A stretch of DNA of 10,813 nt, taken from NCBI GenBank assembly GCA_002336765.1, contig DDES01000070.1, positions 781 through 11,593 on the forward strand. The letters run 5' to 3'. The notes under the pieces are model-generated. The model searched no databases. It had not been told where the DNA came from and was given only the letters and a program-made list of their open reading frames with translations. The stretch is from Novosphingobium sp. UBA1948 (lineage in GTDB: Bacteria; Pseudomonadota; Alphaproteobacteria; Sphingomonadales; Sphingomonadaceae). A program made the translations under genes and the position numbers. Positions 1-7,143 of the stretch are shown here, one piece after another (position 1 is the first letter of the stretch; each line of letters starts with the position of its first letter).

Positions 1-483
1 ACCCGCCAGTTCGAAGAGGCAATCCCGAACACGGCCATCCACCCCCACGGTATAGGTGAGTATCCTGGAATAAGCCGCTTGCGGCGTATCCTTGGGGATG
101 ACCCATTTGTAGCGGTTCGAATACCGCCCCTCCACCGGATGACCTTGCCCGTCGGTTGCCGGAACGAAACGGGCGCGTTCCAGCATCAACCGGCATGCCG
201 TACTGTCGAGTTCCTCCGACCCGCTGCTTTGGGTGATGCGGCAGTTGCCCGGGACTCCGGCAGGATCGACATCGAGTGTAAAGCCGGAAACTCCGGTCTC
301 GCCCCGACGCAATGGCCCTGCGGGATAGTCATCGGGCGTTGCCCAGTCCGACGGATTACCCTTGGGCATGGGTGGCCGTGCGCCCGTATCAGCCCGCCCG
401 GCCACGGCGCCAACCTGTCCGACCGCCACTTGATCCGGTGCAGATTGCAAGACCAGCACCAGTCCCAACATCAAACCTGCCAC
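1..483 (-). CDS. TonB C-terminal-domain family secreted protein (partial, C-terminus beyond left edge)
   Basis: The frame is open from a GTG at 483 to the window edge (161 codons, no stop). Residues 4-15 are hydrophobic and look like a signal or anchor segment ending in QSA. Residues about 47-129 resemble the TonB_C fold of sphingomonad 'energy transducer TonB' proteins: W47, DDYP at 51-54, GFTLDVDPAG at 67-76, SSGSEELD at 86-93 and RARFVPA at 103-109. Two cysteines, C81 and C97, could form a disulfide. A second similar strand pattern (LTYTVGVDGRVRDC, 142-155) begins at the edge and suggests tandem domains. The start is set by GGAGG at 489-493, five bases before the GTG. An upstream GTG at 540 with AAGGG seven bases before it is a real alternative and would add a charged N-terminus. 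The long proline-rich spacer of true TonB is not visible here. Such proteins are thought to act in the periplasm; actual energy transduction is unproven. Confidence 0.75.
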   Translation of the reverse strand, partial: MAGLMLGLVLVLQSAPDQVAVGQVGAVAGRADTGARPPMPKGNPSDWATPDDYPAGPLRRGETGVSGFTLDVDPAGVPGNCRITQSSGSEELDSTACRLMLERARFVPATDGQGHPVEGRYSNRYKWVIPKDTPQAAYSRILTYTVGVDGRVRDCLFELAG

Positions 484-488
484 AACCG

Positions 489-493
489 CCTCC
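489..493 (-). promoter_or_regulatory. Shine-Dalgarno GGAGG of the TonB-C-domain gene
   Basis: GGAGG on the minus strand lies five bases before the GTG at 483-481. It is the main reason for preferring that start over the GTG at 540 and the ATG at 471. Confidence 0.5.
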
Positions 494-587
494 GAATCAA
501 ACACTTGAAAGGTCAGCCTATCAAAGGCGCGCCGCTCCACAAGTACGCCCTTGAACCGCTGCGCATTCTGCCGCAAAGCCTTGCGAC

Positions 588-1622
588 ATGACCGAAAAAC
601 GCCCCATCGCCCGCCTGCCTTTGCCCGATGCGCTGCGCGGCATGGCAGCAATCGGCGTGGTGTTCCATCACGAGCAGATGCTGTACGGCGATGCCGGTGC
701 ATTCTCGCGCGCCTATCTGGCGGTGGATTTCTTCTTCATGCTGTCGGGCTTTGTGCTCACCCTCGCCTTCGAGCCAAGGCTGAACGGCACTCTGCCAAGC
801 AAGACCATGCGCCCCGCCGACTTCATAACGATGCGTCTGGCACGCCTGTGGCCGGTGCTGGCGGTGGGTGTGCTGATCGGCGCGGCCTGGCGCCTGTCGG
901 TCGGCGCGACACGCGACCTGTGGCTGCTCACCTTGTCCGGCCTGACGCTGATCCCCTTCCAGCGCGGACGCGGCGGCCTGTTCCAGCTCGACGGGCCGCA
1001 ATGGTCGCTGATGTTCGAGGTAATCGGCAATATTGCCCATGCGCTGGTGCTGCGCCGCCTGCCGGATCGGATCTTGCTGGCATTCGTGGTTCTGTGCGGC
1101 GCCGGTCTGGTCTGGGCCACGGTGGACTGGGGCTCGGTGGGGCTGGGCGATACGATGCGCAACTGGCAGGGCGGCTTTGTCCGCGTCGGCTTTTCCTATG
1201 GGTTGGGCATCTGGCTGGGCCGCCAGTTCGCACGGAGACGCTGGCCGGTGCCGCAGTCGGTCGCTTGGGCAGGCGCGCTGCTGCTGCCGCTCTGTATGTT
1301 CACCGCGCAATACTGGCCTTTGGGCGTGGTTGCGGGCGATCTGCTCGCGGTGCTCATCCTGTTCCCCCCCGCCCTGTGGTGCGCGACCCATGTCACGATG
1401 GCGGGATGGTCGGCGCGTTTGGCCGACTGGCTGGGGCGCTCGTCCTATCCGGTCTATGTGCTGCACGGGCCGCTGCTGATCTGGGGCGCATCGCTGGCGC
1501 GGCGCCATGCCGAGATGGCGGGCATGATCCGCCCCGCCACGCTGCTGGTGATCGCGGCGCTGTCGGTGGCGGTGATGCTCAGCCCCCTGCCGCGCGGGAT
1601 ACCGTTGCGCCGTCGCCCATGA
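588..1622 (+). CDS. Acyltransferase-3 family membrane protein (OafA/YrhL-like)
   Basis: This 344-residue integral membrane protein has the hallmarks of the acyltransferase 3 family, which moves acyl groups (often acetyl) onto sugars or other envelope molecules. DALRGMAAIGVVFHH at residues 14-28 contains the conserved Arg17 and the His27/His28 pair of the first helix. VDFFFMLSGF at 46-55 is the second hallmark, and RLARLWP at 83-89 matches the family's R-x-x-R-x-x-P region. Hydrophobic segments continue to the C-terminus (for example 88-104, 218-250, 274-295 and 315-335), so roughly eight to ten membrane helices are expected. No periplasmic SGNH domain follows, so this is the short form. The ATG at 588 has no strong ribosome-binding site (AAAG about 12 bases upstream). 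The gene is first in a closely spaced run ahead of argJ, 18 bases downstream. The acceptor substrate cannot be told from the sequence. Confidence 0.85.
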   Translation: MTEKRPIARLPLPDALRGMAAIGVVFHHEQMLYGDAGAFSRAYLAVDFFFMLSGFVLTLAFEPRLNGTLPSKTMRPADFITMRLARLWPVLAVGVLIGAAWRLSVGATRDLWLLTLSGLTLIPFQRGRGGLFQLDGPQWSLMFEVIGNIAHALVLRRLPDRILLAFVVLCGAGLVWATVDWGSVGLGDTMRNWQGGFVRVGFSYGLGIWLGRQFARRRWPVPQSVAWAGALLLPLCMFTAQYWPLGVVAGDLLAVLILFPPALWCATHVTMAGWSARLADWLGRSSYPVYVLHGPLLIWGASLARRHAEMAGMIRPATLLVIAALSVAVMLSPLPRGIPLRRRP

Positions 1623-1639
1623 GGCGCTAGTCCGGCGCC
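1623..1639 (+). repeat. Small inverted repeat filling the acyltransferase-argJ gap
   Basis: GGCGC (1623-1627) and GCGCC (1635-1639) are complementary around a 7-base loop. The hairpin starts right after the acyltransferase stop codon and ends one base before the argJ ATG. There is no T tract, so it is not an obvious terminator. It may affect argJ translation, or be chance in GC-rich DNA. Confidence 0.3.
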
Positions 1640-1640
1640 C

Positions 1641-2867
1641 ATGTCACACGCTGTCTCTCCGCTCGCCACGCCCTTCCCTGCCCTGCCCGCGATTGCCGGT
1701 GCCACGCCCCGCGTTGCCCGCGCGCGCTACAAGGAATGGGACCGCTGCGACCTGACCTATGTCGAACTGGCGCCCGATACGGCGGTGGCGGGCGTGTTCA
1801 CCCGCAATGTCTGCTGCTCGTCCGAGGTGGAACTGGGACGGATCAACGTCAAGCAGGGCCGCGCCCGCGCGCTGATCGTGAATGCAGGCAATTCCAACGC
1901 CTTCACCGGCTATCGCGGGCGCGAGGCGGTGGAGCAGATCATGGATCAGGTCGCCAGCCATCTGGGCTGCGCGCGGGAACAGGTGTTCGTCTCCTCCACC
2001 GGCGTGATCGGCGTGCCCCTGCCCAAGGACAAGGCACAGGAAGGCGTGACCAATGCGCTCACCGCGCAGCCATGCTCGTGGGAGGATGCCGCCAACACCA
2101 TCGGCACCACCGACACCTTTGCCAAGGGCGCCACGGCCACCGCCATCGTCGGCGGCAAGACCGTCACCTTCTCCGCCATCATCAAGGGCAGCGGCATGAT
2201 CGCGCCCGATATGGCGACGATGCTGGGCTATATCTTTACCGATGCGGCCATCAATCCGGTCTTCCTGCAAACCCTGCTGAGCAAGGCGGCGGACGAGACG
2301 TTCAACTGCATCACGGTCGATAGCGACACCTCCACCTCCGACACGGTACTGGCCTTCGCCACCGGCAAGGCGGGCAACAGCACCATCAATTGCGAGGGCT
2401 GCGAGGGCGCCGATGCCTTTGCCGCCGCGCTCACCGATGTATGTCGCCAACTGGCGCATCTGGTGGTGAAGGATGGCGAAGGCGCGCAAAAATTCATCGA
2501 GGTGACCGTTTCGGGCGCGGTATCCGATGCTTCGGCGCGGAAAATCGGCCTCGCCATCGCCAATTCGCCGCTCGTCAAAACCGCCATCGCGGGCGAGGAT
2601 GCCAATTGGGGCCGCGTGGTGATGGCCGTGGGCAAGGCCGGCGAACCGGCCGACCGCGACAAGCTCTCGATCGGCTTTGGCGGCACATGGGCGGCCAGGG
2701 ATGGCCAACCGGTGGCCGATTATGACGAGGCACCGGTGGCAGCTCATCTCAAGGGCCAGACCATCGCCATCACCGTCGATATCGGCCTTGGCGATGGCCG
2801 CGCCACGGTGTGGACCTGCGATCTGACGCATGGCTATATCAGCATCAACGCGGATTACCGGAGTTGA
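1641..2867 (+). CDS. argJ: Bifunctional glutamate N-acetyltransferase / amino-acid N-acetyltransferase ArgJ
   Basis: ArgJ moves the acetyl group from N-acetylornithine to glutamate, closing the acetyl cycle of arginine synthesis. Bifunctional forms also use acetyl-CoA. The 408-residue product is full length for the family. Recognisable motifs are NAGNSNAFTG (81-90), STGVIG (119-124) and KGSGMIAPDMATML (182-195). The last holds the autocleavage site Ala192-Thr193; the new N-terminal threonine of the beta chain is the nucleophile, encoded at 2217-2219. GEDANWGRV (around 318-326) and the terminal NADYRS ending are also typical. The ATG at 1641 follows the acyltransferase stop by 18 bases and lacks a well-placed Shine-Dalgarno sequence (GAGG at 1621-1624 is too far), so translation may be coupled. 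The sequence alone cannot decide whether the enzyme is mono- or bifunctional. Confidence 0.96.
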   Translation: MSHAVSPLATPFPALPAIAGATPRVARARYKEWDRCDLTYVELAPDTAVAGVFTRNVCCSSEVELGRINVKQGRARALIVNAGNSNAFTGYRGREAVEQIMDQVASHLGCAREQVFVSSTGVIGVPLPKDKAQEGVTNALTAQPCSWEDAANTIGTTDTFAKGATATAIVGGKTVTFSAIIKGSGMIAPDMATMLGYIFTDAAINPVFLQTLLSKAADETFNCITVDSDTSTSDTVLAFATGKAGNSTINCEGCEGADAFAAALTDVCRQLAHLVVKDGEGAQKFIEVTVSGAVSDASARKIGLAIANSPLVKTAIAGEDANWGRVVMAVGKAGEPADRDKLSIGFGGTWAARDGQPVADYDEAPVAAHLKGQTIAITVDIGLGDGRATVWTCDLTHGYISINADYRS

Positions 2868-2872
2868 ACCCG

Positions 2873-3490
2873 ATGATCCTGTGGGGCCGCCTCAATTCGC
2901 ATAATGTGAAGAAAGCCGTCTGGGCGCTGGAGGAAATCGGCCTGCCCTATGAGCGGCGCGATATGGGCGGCGCCTTTGGCTATACCAGCGAATATCTCGC
3001 CATGAACCCCAACCGGCTAGTGCCCACGCTGGTCGATGGCGATCTGGTGCTGTATGAATCGAACGCCATCCTGCGCTATCTCGGCGCCCGCTATGGCGAG
3101 GCCTTGTGGCCCGCCGATCCGGTGGAGCGCGCCCGCGCCGACCGCTGGATGGACTGGCAATTCTCCTATGCCGATGCGCAGCGCGACGCCTTCCTGCAAT
3201 GCGTCCGCGTGGCGCCCGACCAACGCGATGCGGCGGTGATCGCACGCTCGGCGCAGGCCTGCGGGGCAATGATGGCAATTCTCGAGGTGGAACTGGCCCT
3301 TCAGCCCTATCTCACCGGCGAGAGCTTCGGCATCGCGGATATTGCGATGGGCACCTATGCCCATACCTATTTCACGCTCGATCTGGCCCGGTACGATGCA
3401 ACCAGCCCCGATCTGCCCGATGTGCGCGATTGGTACGCGAGGCTGATCGCCCGCCCCGCCTTTGCCAGCATCGCCATCCCTCTTTCTTGA
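2873..3490 (+). CDS. Glutathione S-transferase family protein
   Basis: The 205-residue product has the two-domain GST layout. Residues 1-76 form the thioredoxin-like domain, with the S-x-N motif (Ser9-His-Asn11) that binds or activates glutathione, the cis-proline Pro51 in LVPTL, and the glutathione-contacting ESNAI at 62-66. The all-helical domain follows, with ADRWMDWQ at 89-96 and a C-terminal YARLIARPAF-type helix. The frame is open upstream to 2810, but the ATG at 2873 is preferred because the protein then begins at the first beta strand. GGAG at 2860-2863, nine bases before it, supports this, as does the five-base gap after the argJ stop. Its exact substrate (detoxification, peroxide reduction or isomerisation) is unknown. 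The argJ-gst-phosphatase spacing points to co-transcription. Confidence 0.93.
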   Translation: MILWGRLNSHNVKKAVWALEEIGLPYERRDMGGAFGYTSEYLAMNPNRLVPTLVDGDLVLYESNAILRYLGARYGEALWPADPVERARADRWMDWQFSYADAQRDAFLQCVRVAPDQRDAAVIARSAQACGAMMAILEVELALQPYLTGESFGIADIAMGTYAHTYFTLDLARYDATSPDLPDVRDWYARLIARPAFASIAIPLS

Positions 3491-3500
3491 GTCGCCGCGC

Positions 3501-4301
3501 ATGACCGACAGCCTTTCCGAAGCCGTGCATGACGTGATGGCGGATGCCGCCGCCCGCGCGATCCGCCCGCGTTACCAGCATCTGTCCGCCAGCGAGATCA
3601 TCGAGAAGGCGGCAGACGATCTGGTGACGATCGCCGACAAGGAGAGCGAGGCGATCCTTGCCGAGGGGCTGGCGCGTATCCTGCCCGAAGCGGCGATTGT
3701 CGGCGAGGAAGCGGCCCATGCCGATCCCGCGATCCTGTCGCGGCTGGGTTCAGACCTGTGCTGGATCATCGACCCGCTCGACGGCACCAACAATTTCTCG
3801 GCGGGCAAGCCGCCTTTCGGCATTCTGGTGGCGCTGTCCCAAGGCGGGGAAACGATCGGCGGCTGGATCTATGATGTGCTCTCGGGCCGGTTCTGCCATG
3901 CGCGGTTGGGCGAAGGCGCCTATCTCGACGGCGAAAGGCTGGTGGCGCGCAGTTCGGGCGAGAGCCCGCCGATTGCTGCCGTATCAGTGCTGTTTGCCGA
4001 TCCGGTCCAGCGCGAGGCGCTGTTGACGCAGATCGCGCCGCATTACCGCATGGTGGACATTCCGCGCTGCGCCGCCGAGCAATATCCGCGCCTTGCGCTC
4101 GGCGTGAACGATCTGTCGGTGTTCGAGCGCACGCTGGCGTGGGATCATGCGGCGGGCGTGCTGTTCCTCAACGAGGCAGGCGGCAAGGCTGCGCGCAAGG
4201 ATGGCTCGCCCTATCGCGTGGACGAGGACCGCAAGGGCATGATCGCCGCCGCCAGCCCCGCGCTGTGGGAGGAACTGGCCGCGCGGATGGCCAGAATTTA
4301 G
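3501..4301 (+). CDS. Inositol monophosphatase family phosphatase (possible histidinol-phosphatase HisN type)
   Basis: The 266-residue protein belongs to the Mg2+-dependent, Li+-sensitive IMPase/FBPase/CysQ superfamily, which removes phosphate from small molecules. Metal-binding motifs are present in order: ADDLVTIADKESE (38-50), GEE (68-70), WIIDPLDGTNNF (88-99; Asp91, Asp94 and Thr96 are the catalytic set) and WDHAAG (214-219; Asp215). The ATG at 3501 is chosen because an upstream in-frame ATG at 3462 lies inside the GST gene and would add 13 residues of no family character. The gap to the GST stop is 10 bases and the ribosome-binding site is weak, which fits an operon. Substrates in the family include inositol phosphates, histidinol phosphate and PAP. 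The neighbours do not settle which one applies, so no symbol is given. Confidence 0.9.
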   Translation: MTDSLSEAVHDVMADAAARAIRPRYQHLSASEIIEKAADDLVTIADKESEAILAEGLARILPEAAIVGEEAAHADPAILSRLGSDLCWIIDPLDGTNNFSAGKPPFGILVALSQGGETIGGWIYDVLSGRFCHARLGEGAYLDGERLVARSSGESPPIAAVSVLFADPVQREALLTQIAPHYRMVDIPRCAAEQYPRLALGVNDLSVFERTLAWDHAAGVLFLNEAGGKAARKDGSPYRVDEDRKGMIAAASPALWEELAARMARI

Positions 4302-4312
4302 AGCGCCAAAAT

Positions 4313-5566
4313 CTAGACGGAAAGGCTGATACGCCCGCCCGCATGGCGGATGACCGCGCCCGACAGTTCCAGTTCGACCAGCACCATCTGCACCTGCGCG
4401 GCGGGAATGCCGGTCTGGCGCACGATCTCGTCCACACTAACCGGCGCGACGGCAAGGATGGCCAGCACATCCGCGCCGCAATCGCGCGCCTCGGCATCGC
4501 CCATGTCCGGCGACGGGGCCGCGTCCCGATCAGGCGCCACAGCTTCCGGCAAGGTACGCGGCTCACCCAAAGCATAATCCGCGCCGCCGAAATCATAGGT
4601 CTCGCCCTGCTCGCGGAAATGGCTGCGTGGCACGCCGTCGAAACTGGTGACCAGTTCGATAACATCCGCTGCGCTTTGCACCAGAATGGCGCCCTCGCGG
4701 ATCATGGCGTTGCAGCCGTGGCTGCGCGGGTCGAGCGGCGATCCGGGGATGGCCATCACCTCGCGCCCATAGTCCGCCGCCAGACGTGCGGTGATGAGGG
4801 AGCCTGACTTGAGCGCCGCCTCCACCACCACCGTGCCCGCGGCGATGCCCGCGATGATGCGGTTGCGGGCGGGGAAATGGCGGTTGGTCGGCTCGACGCC
4901 GGGGGGGGCCTCGGTCAGGATCAGGCCCTCTGCCGCGATACGTTCCTGCAGCGCGGCATGTTCGGGCGGATAGGTGACATCGATCCCGCCCGCGATCACC
5001 GCCACGGTGGGAACGCCCCCTTCCGCACCGCTCGCGCCCGCCAGCGCGCCTTCATGCGCGGCGCCGTCGATCCCGCGCGCAAGGCCGGAAATCACCGGAA
5101 AACCGGCCTCGGCCAAATCGCGCGCCATCTCGCGCGCCAGACGGGTGGCCGCCGCCGAGGCATTGCGCGCGCCCACCAGCGCGACCGGCGCACTCCGCGC
5201 CAGATCGACCCGCTGTCCTTTGGCGATCAGCACCGGCGGCGCGGCCTCCACCTGTCGCAACAGCGGGGGGTAATCCGGCGCATCATGGAAAATATAGCGT
5301 GCCCCTGCGGCCCGCACGGCCTTGATCTCGGCCTCGATCTGGCCAAGGGGAGCCTGCGTATAGGCCGATGCCCCCTTCCCCTTGCTCCCCCGCAAGCCGC
5401 CGCGCGCGGCCAGATCGGGCAAAGCCTCCAGCGCGCCCTGCGCATGGCCGAAGCGGCGCAGCAATTGTGCGAAAGTGACCGGCCCGACATGGGGCGAACG
5501 GATCAGCCGAATGCGCGCCAGCCCTTCGTCCCGCGTCAGGTCGGGGGGCTGGGCCGCGCTGCTCAC
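4313..5566 (-). CDS. dprA: DNA-processing protein DprA
   Basis: DprA binds incoming single-stranded DNA and loads RecA during natural transformation; in the cytoplasm it is also found in species not known to be competent. The 417-residue product has an N-terminal helical (SAM/HhH-like) region at about 13-58 (IRSPHVGPVTFAQLLRRFG). The Rossmann-like domain at about 100-305 has the family motifs GARNAS (132-137), SGLARGID (160-167), FPARNRIIAG (231-240), SGSLITARLA (254-263) and PGSPLDPRSHG (275-285). A roughly 55-residue poorly conserved linker (310-364) precedes the C-terminal winged-helix domain (365-417). The GTG start at 5566 overlaps the plsY stop in a GTGA tetranucleotide, indicating translational coupling. 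Upstream in-frame codons lie inside plsY. It ends 11 bases from the convergent phosphatase gene, with no room for a normal terminator between them. Confidence 0.95.
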   Translation of the reverse strand: MSSAAQPPDLTRDEGLARIRLIRSPHVGPVTFAQLLRRFGHAQGALEALPDLAARGGLRGSKGKGASAYTQAPLGQIEAEIKAVRAAGARYIFHDAPDYPPLLRQVEAAPPVLIAKGQRVDLARSAPVALVGARNASAAATRLAREMARDLAEAGFPVISGLARGIDGAAHEGALAGASGAEGGVPTVAVIAGGIDVTYPPEHAALQERIAAEGLILTEAPPGVEPTNRHFPARNRIIAGIAAGTVVVEAALKSGSLITARLAADYGREVMAIPGSPLDPRSHGCNAMIREGAILVQSAADVIELVTSFDGVPRSHFREQGETYDFGGADYALGEPRTLPEAVAPDRDAAPSPDMGDAEARDCGADVLAILAVAPVSVDEIVRQTGIPAAQVQMVLVELELSGAVIRHAGGRISLSV

Positions 5567-6177
5567 GGTTTGGCGCCGACCTTGGGTTCGGTGCCCGCGC
5601 GCAAACGGGCGATATTCTCGCGATGCTGGAACACCACCAATCCCGCCAGCGCGCTCAGCACCGGCACCATCGCCATATGACCCAACACTGCCGCCGCGAT
5701 CGGTGCCGCCACCGCCGCGCTCATCCCACCCACGCTGGAAATGCGCGACAGCTTGAACATGCCCAACCACGCCAGAAGACACACCAGTCCGACCGGCCAG
5801 GCCAGCCCCAGCGCCACGCCCAGCATGGTCGCCACGCCCTTGCCACCCTTAAATTTCAGCCAGACGGGGAAGCAATGGCCCACCAGCGCGCCCGCGCCCG
5901 CCGCCAAGGCCAGCCATTCGGCGCCCGAAACGCCATCGGGAAACACACCCGAGGACAGATGCCGCGCCAGCAGAACCGCCGCCGCGCCCTTGGCCCCGTC
6001 CAGCAGCAGCGTGGCCGCCGCCAGACCTTTACGCCCCGTGCGCAGCACATTGGTGGCGCCGATATTGCCCGAACCGATGCTGCGCAGATCGCCCGCCCCC
6101 GTGACCCGCGTCAACAGCAGACCAAAGGGCACCGAGCCCAGCGCGTATCCCAGAACCGAGGCAACCACCAAAGACAT
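5563..6177 (-). CDS. plsY: Glycerol-3-phosphate acyltransferase PlsY (acyl-phosphate dependent)
   Basis: PlsY acylates glycerol-3-phosphate at position 1 using acyl-phosphate, the first committed step of membrane phospholipid synthesis. The 204-residue protein has the usual length and the three conserved cytoplasmic loops: GSVPFGLLLTR (14-24) leading into SIGSGNIGATNVLRTG (33-48), LLDGAKGAAAVLLA (58-71) and GHCFPVWLKFKGGKGVAT (100-117). Hydrophobic segments between them fit the five-helix topology of the family. The ATG at 6177 begins the first helix directly and has only a weak purine stretch (GGATAGA) upstream. The gene is divergent from murI across 117 bases and overlaps dprA by four bases, so the pair is probably one transcript. 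Confidence 0.96.
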   Translation of the reverse strand: MSLVVASVLGYALGSVPFGLLLTRVTGAGDLRSIGSGNIGATNVLRTGRKGLAAATLLLDGAKGAAAVLLARHLSSGVFPDGVSGAEWLALAAGAGALVGHCFPVWLKFKGGKGVATMLGVALGLAWPVGLVCLLAWLGMFKLSRISSVGGMSAAVAAPIAAAVLGHMAMVPVLSALAGLVVFQHRENIARLRAGTEPKVGAKP

Positions 6178-6220
6178 GTTCTATCCAAACCATCGCCGCC
6201 GATGCGGCCTTCTGGCCTCT

Positions 6221-6248
6221 GTATTAGCCCGAAGCACGGCTTTGTCGA
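6221..6248 (-). promoter_or_regulatory. Candidate plsY-dprA promoter
   Basis: On the minus strand TCGACA (6248-6243) resembles a -35 box, and TAATAC (6226-6221) could be a -10 box, with a 16-base spacer. The implied start would lie about 37 bases before the plsY ATG. The -35 matches TTGACA in five of six positions and the -10 matches TATAAT in only three. This is a pattern-based guess within the divergent plsY/murI gap; no convincing plus-strand murI promoter was seen there. Confidence 0.3.
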
Positions 6249-6294
6249 ACCCCTCTCTTTCCTTTTCCCCCTTTGCGCCGGTAAAGAGGCGGGC

Positions 6295-7101
6295 ATGACT
6301 CACCCCGCACCCGATCCCGCCAGCCCTATCCTGCTGTTTGACTCGGGCGTGGGCGGGTTGACCGTTCTGGATGCCCTGCGCGCGCAATTGCCGCAAGCGC
6401 CGGTGATCTATGTCGCGGATACGGCGGGCCTGCCCTATGGCACCAAAAGCGAGGCCCAAATCGCCGCGCGGGTGTGCGGGATGCTCGGGCGCATGGCGGA
6501 AAGGCTGAAGCCGCGCCTCGTCTGCATCGCCTGCAACACGGCCAGCACCATCGCGCTAGCCTCAGTGCGCGAAGTGCTGGAAGTGCCGATTGTCGGCACG
6601 GTGCCCGCGATCAAGCCCGCCGCCGCCATGACACAGAGCGGCGTGATCGGCCTGCTGGGCACACCGGCTACCATCCGCCAGTCCTATGTCGACCGGCTTG
6701 AGGCCGAATTTGCCGCCGACAAGCTGCTGCTGCGCCACGGCGCGCCCGAGCTGGTGGAGGCGGCCGAGGCCAAATTGCGCGGACAACCCGTCGATCCGGC
6801 GGTGATTACGCGGGCGGTGCAAGGTCTGCGCGGGCAGCCGCATGGGGACCAGATCGATACGGTAGTGCTGGCCTGCACCCATTTCCCGCTGCTCGCCGCG
6901 GAACTGGGCGCCGCTTTCGGCCCGCAAGTGCGCTTTGTGGACGGGGCAACGGGCATCGCGCGGCGCATCGCTTCCCTGACCCAGGGGCAGGCTTTCACCC
7001 GCACAACGCCCGATCTTGCGCTGTTCACCAAGGCGGAGGATTTTGACGCCCTGCGTCCCGCTCTGGCCGCGCGCGGGCTGGATCATGTGGCGGTCTTTTG
7101 A
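6295..7101 (+). CDS. murI: Glutamate racemase MurI
   Basis: MurI converts L-glutamate to D-glutamate for peptidoglycan precursors in the cytoplasm, by a cofactor-free two-cysteine mechanism. The 268-residue protein shows FDSGVGGLTVL (15-25, with Asp16-Ser17), LPYGTKS (46-52), the first catalytic cysteine in ACNTAS (Cys80) and the second in LACTHFPLL (Cys194, followed by Thr195-His196). Length and motif spacing are normal. The frame stays open far upstream, across the antisense strand of plsY, but the start is placed at the ATG at 6295. AGAGG at 6285-6289 precedes it by five bases, and the family fold begins about ten residues later. It is divergent from plsY and is followed by hemA after 129 bases. 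Confidence 0.96.
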   Translation: MTHPAPDPASPILLFDSGVGGLTVLDALRAQLPQAPVIYVADTAGLPYGTKSEAQIAARVCGMLGRMAERLKPRLVCIACNTASTIALASVREVLEVPIVGTVPAIKPAAAMTQSGVIGLLGTPATIRQSYVDRLEAEFAADKLLLRHGAPELVEAAEAKLRGQPVDPAVITRAVQGLRGQPHGDQIDTVVLACTHFPLLAAELGAAFGPQVRFVDGATGIARRIASLTQGQAFTRTTPDLALFTKAEDFDALRPALAARGLDHVAVF

Positions 7102-7109
7102 CCCTTTTT
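7092..7109 (+). terminator. Weak possible intrinsic terminator overlapping the murI stop codon
   Basis: GGTC (7092-7095) and GACC (7100-7103) pair around a TTTT loop, and after one C a run of five T follows (7105-7109). The stop codon TGA (7099-7101) lies partly in the right arm. A four-base stem is short for an efficient terminator, so the call is tentative. Confidence 0.25.
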
Positions 7110-7143
7110 GCGACAATTCGTGTCAGATTGCCTATGCCGCAGT

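Noticed and set aside
513..1508. Long minus-strand open frame (331 codons) antisense to the acyltransferase gene
   Set aside because: The translation is Arg/Gln/His-rich with no motif. The plus strand encodes a clear acyltransferase-3 protein, and such mirror frames are common in GC-rich coding DNA.
1644..2831. 395-codon minus-strand open frame opposite argJ
   Set aside because: It mirrors argJ almost end to end and its Gly/Arg/His-rich translation has no recognisable domain. It is explained by the codon bias of argJ.
3462..3500. Earlier ATG for the IMPase-family gene
   Set aside because: It would overlap the GST gene and add MPASPSLFLESPR, which is unlike the family N-terminus. The ATG at 3501 sits just after the GST stop.
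5567..5782. N-terminal extension of DprA into plsY
   Set aside because: The extension is low-complexity Gly/Arg sequence opposite no DprA feature. The GTG at 5566 in the GTGA overlap gives a normal N-terminus.
5623..6294. Upstream extension of the murI frame across the antisense strand of plsY
   Set aside because: The extra N-terminal 224 residues are Gln/His/Arg-rich with no family match. MurI has a well-supported ATG and ribosome-binding site at 6295, and plsY is unmistakable on the other strand.
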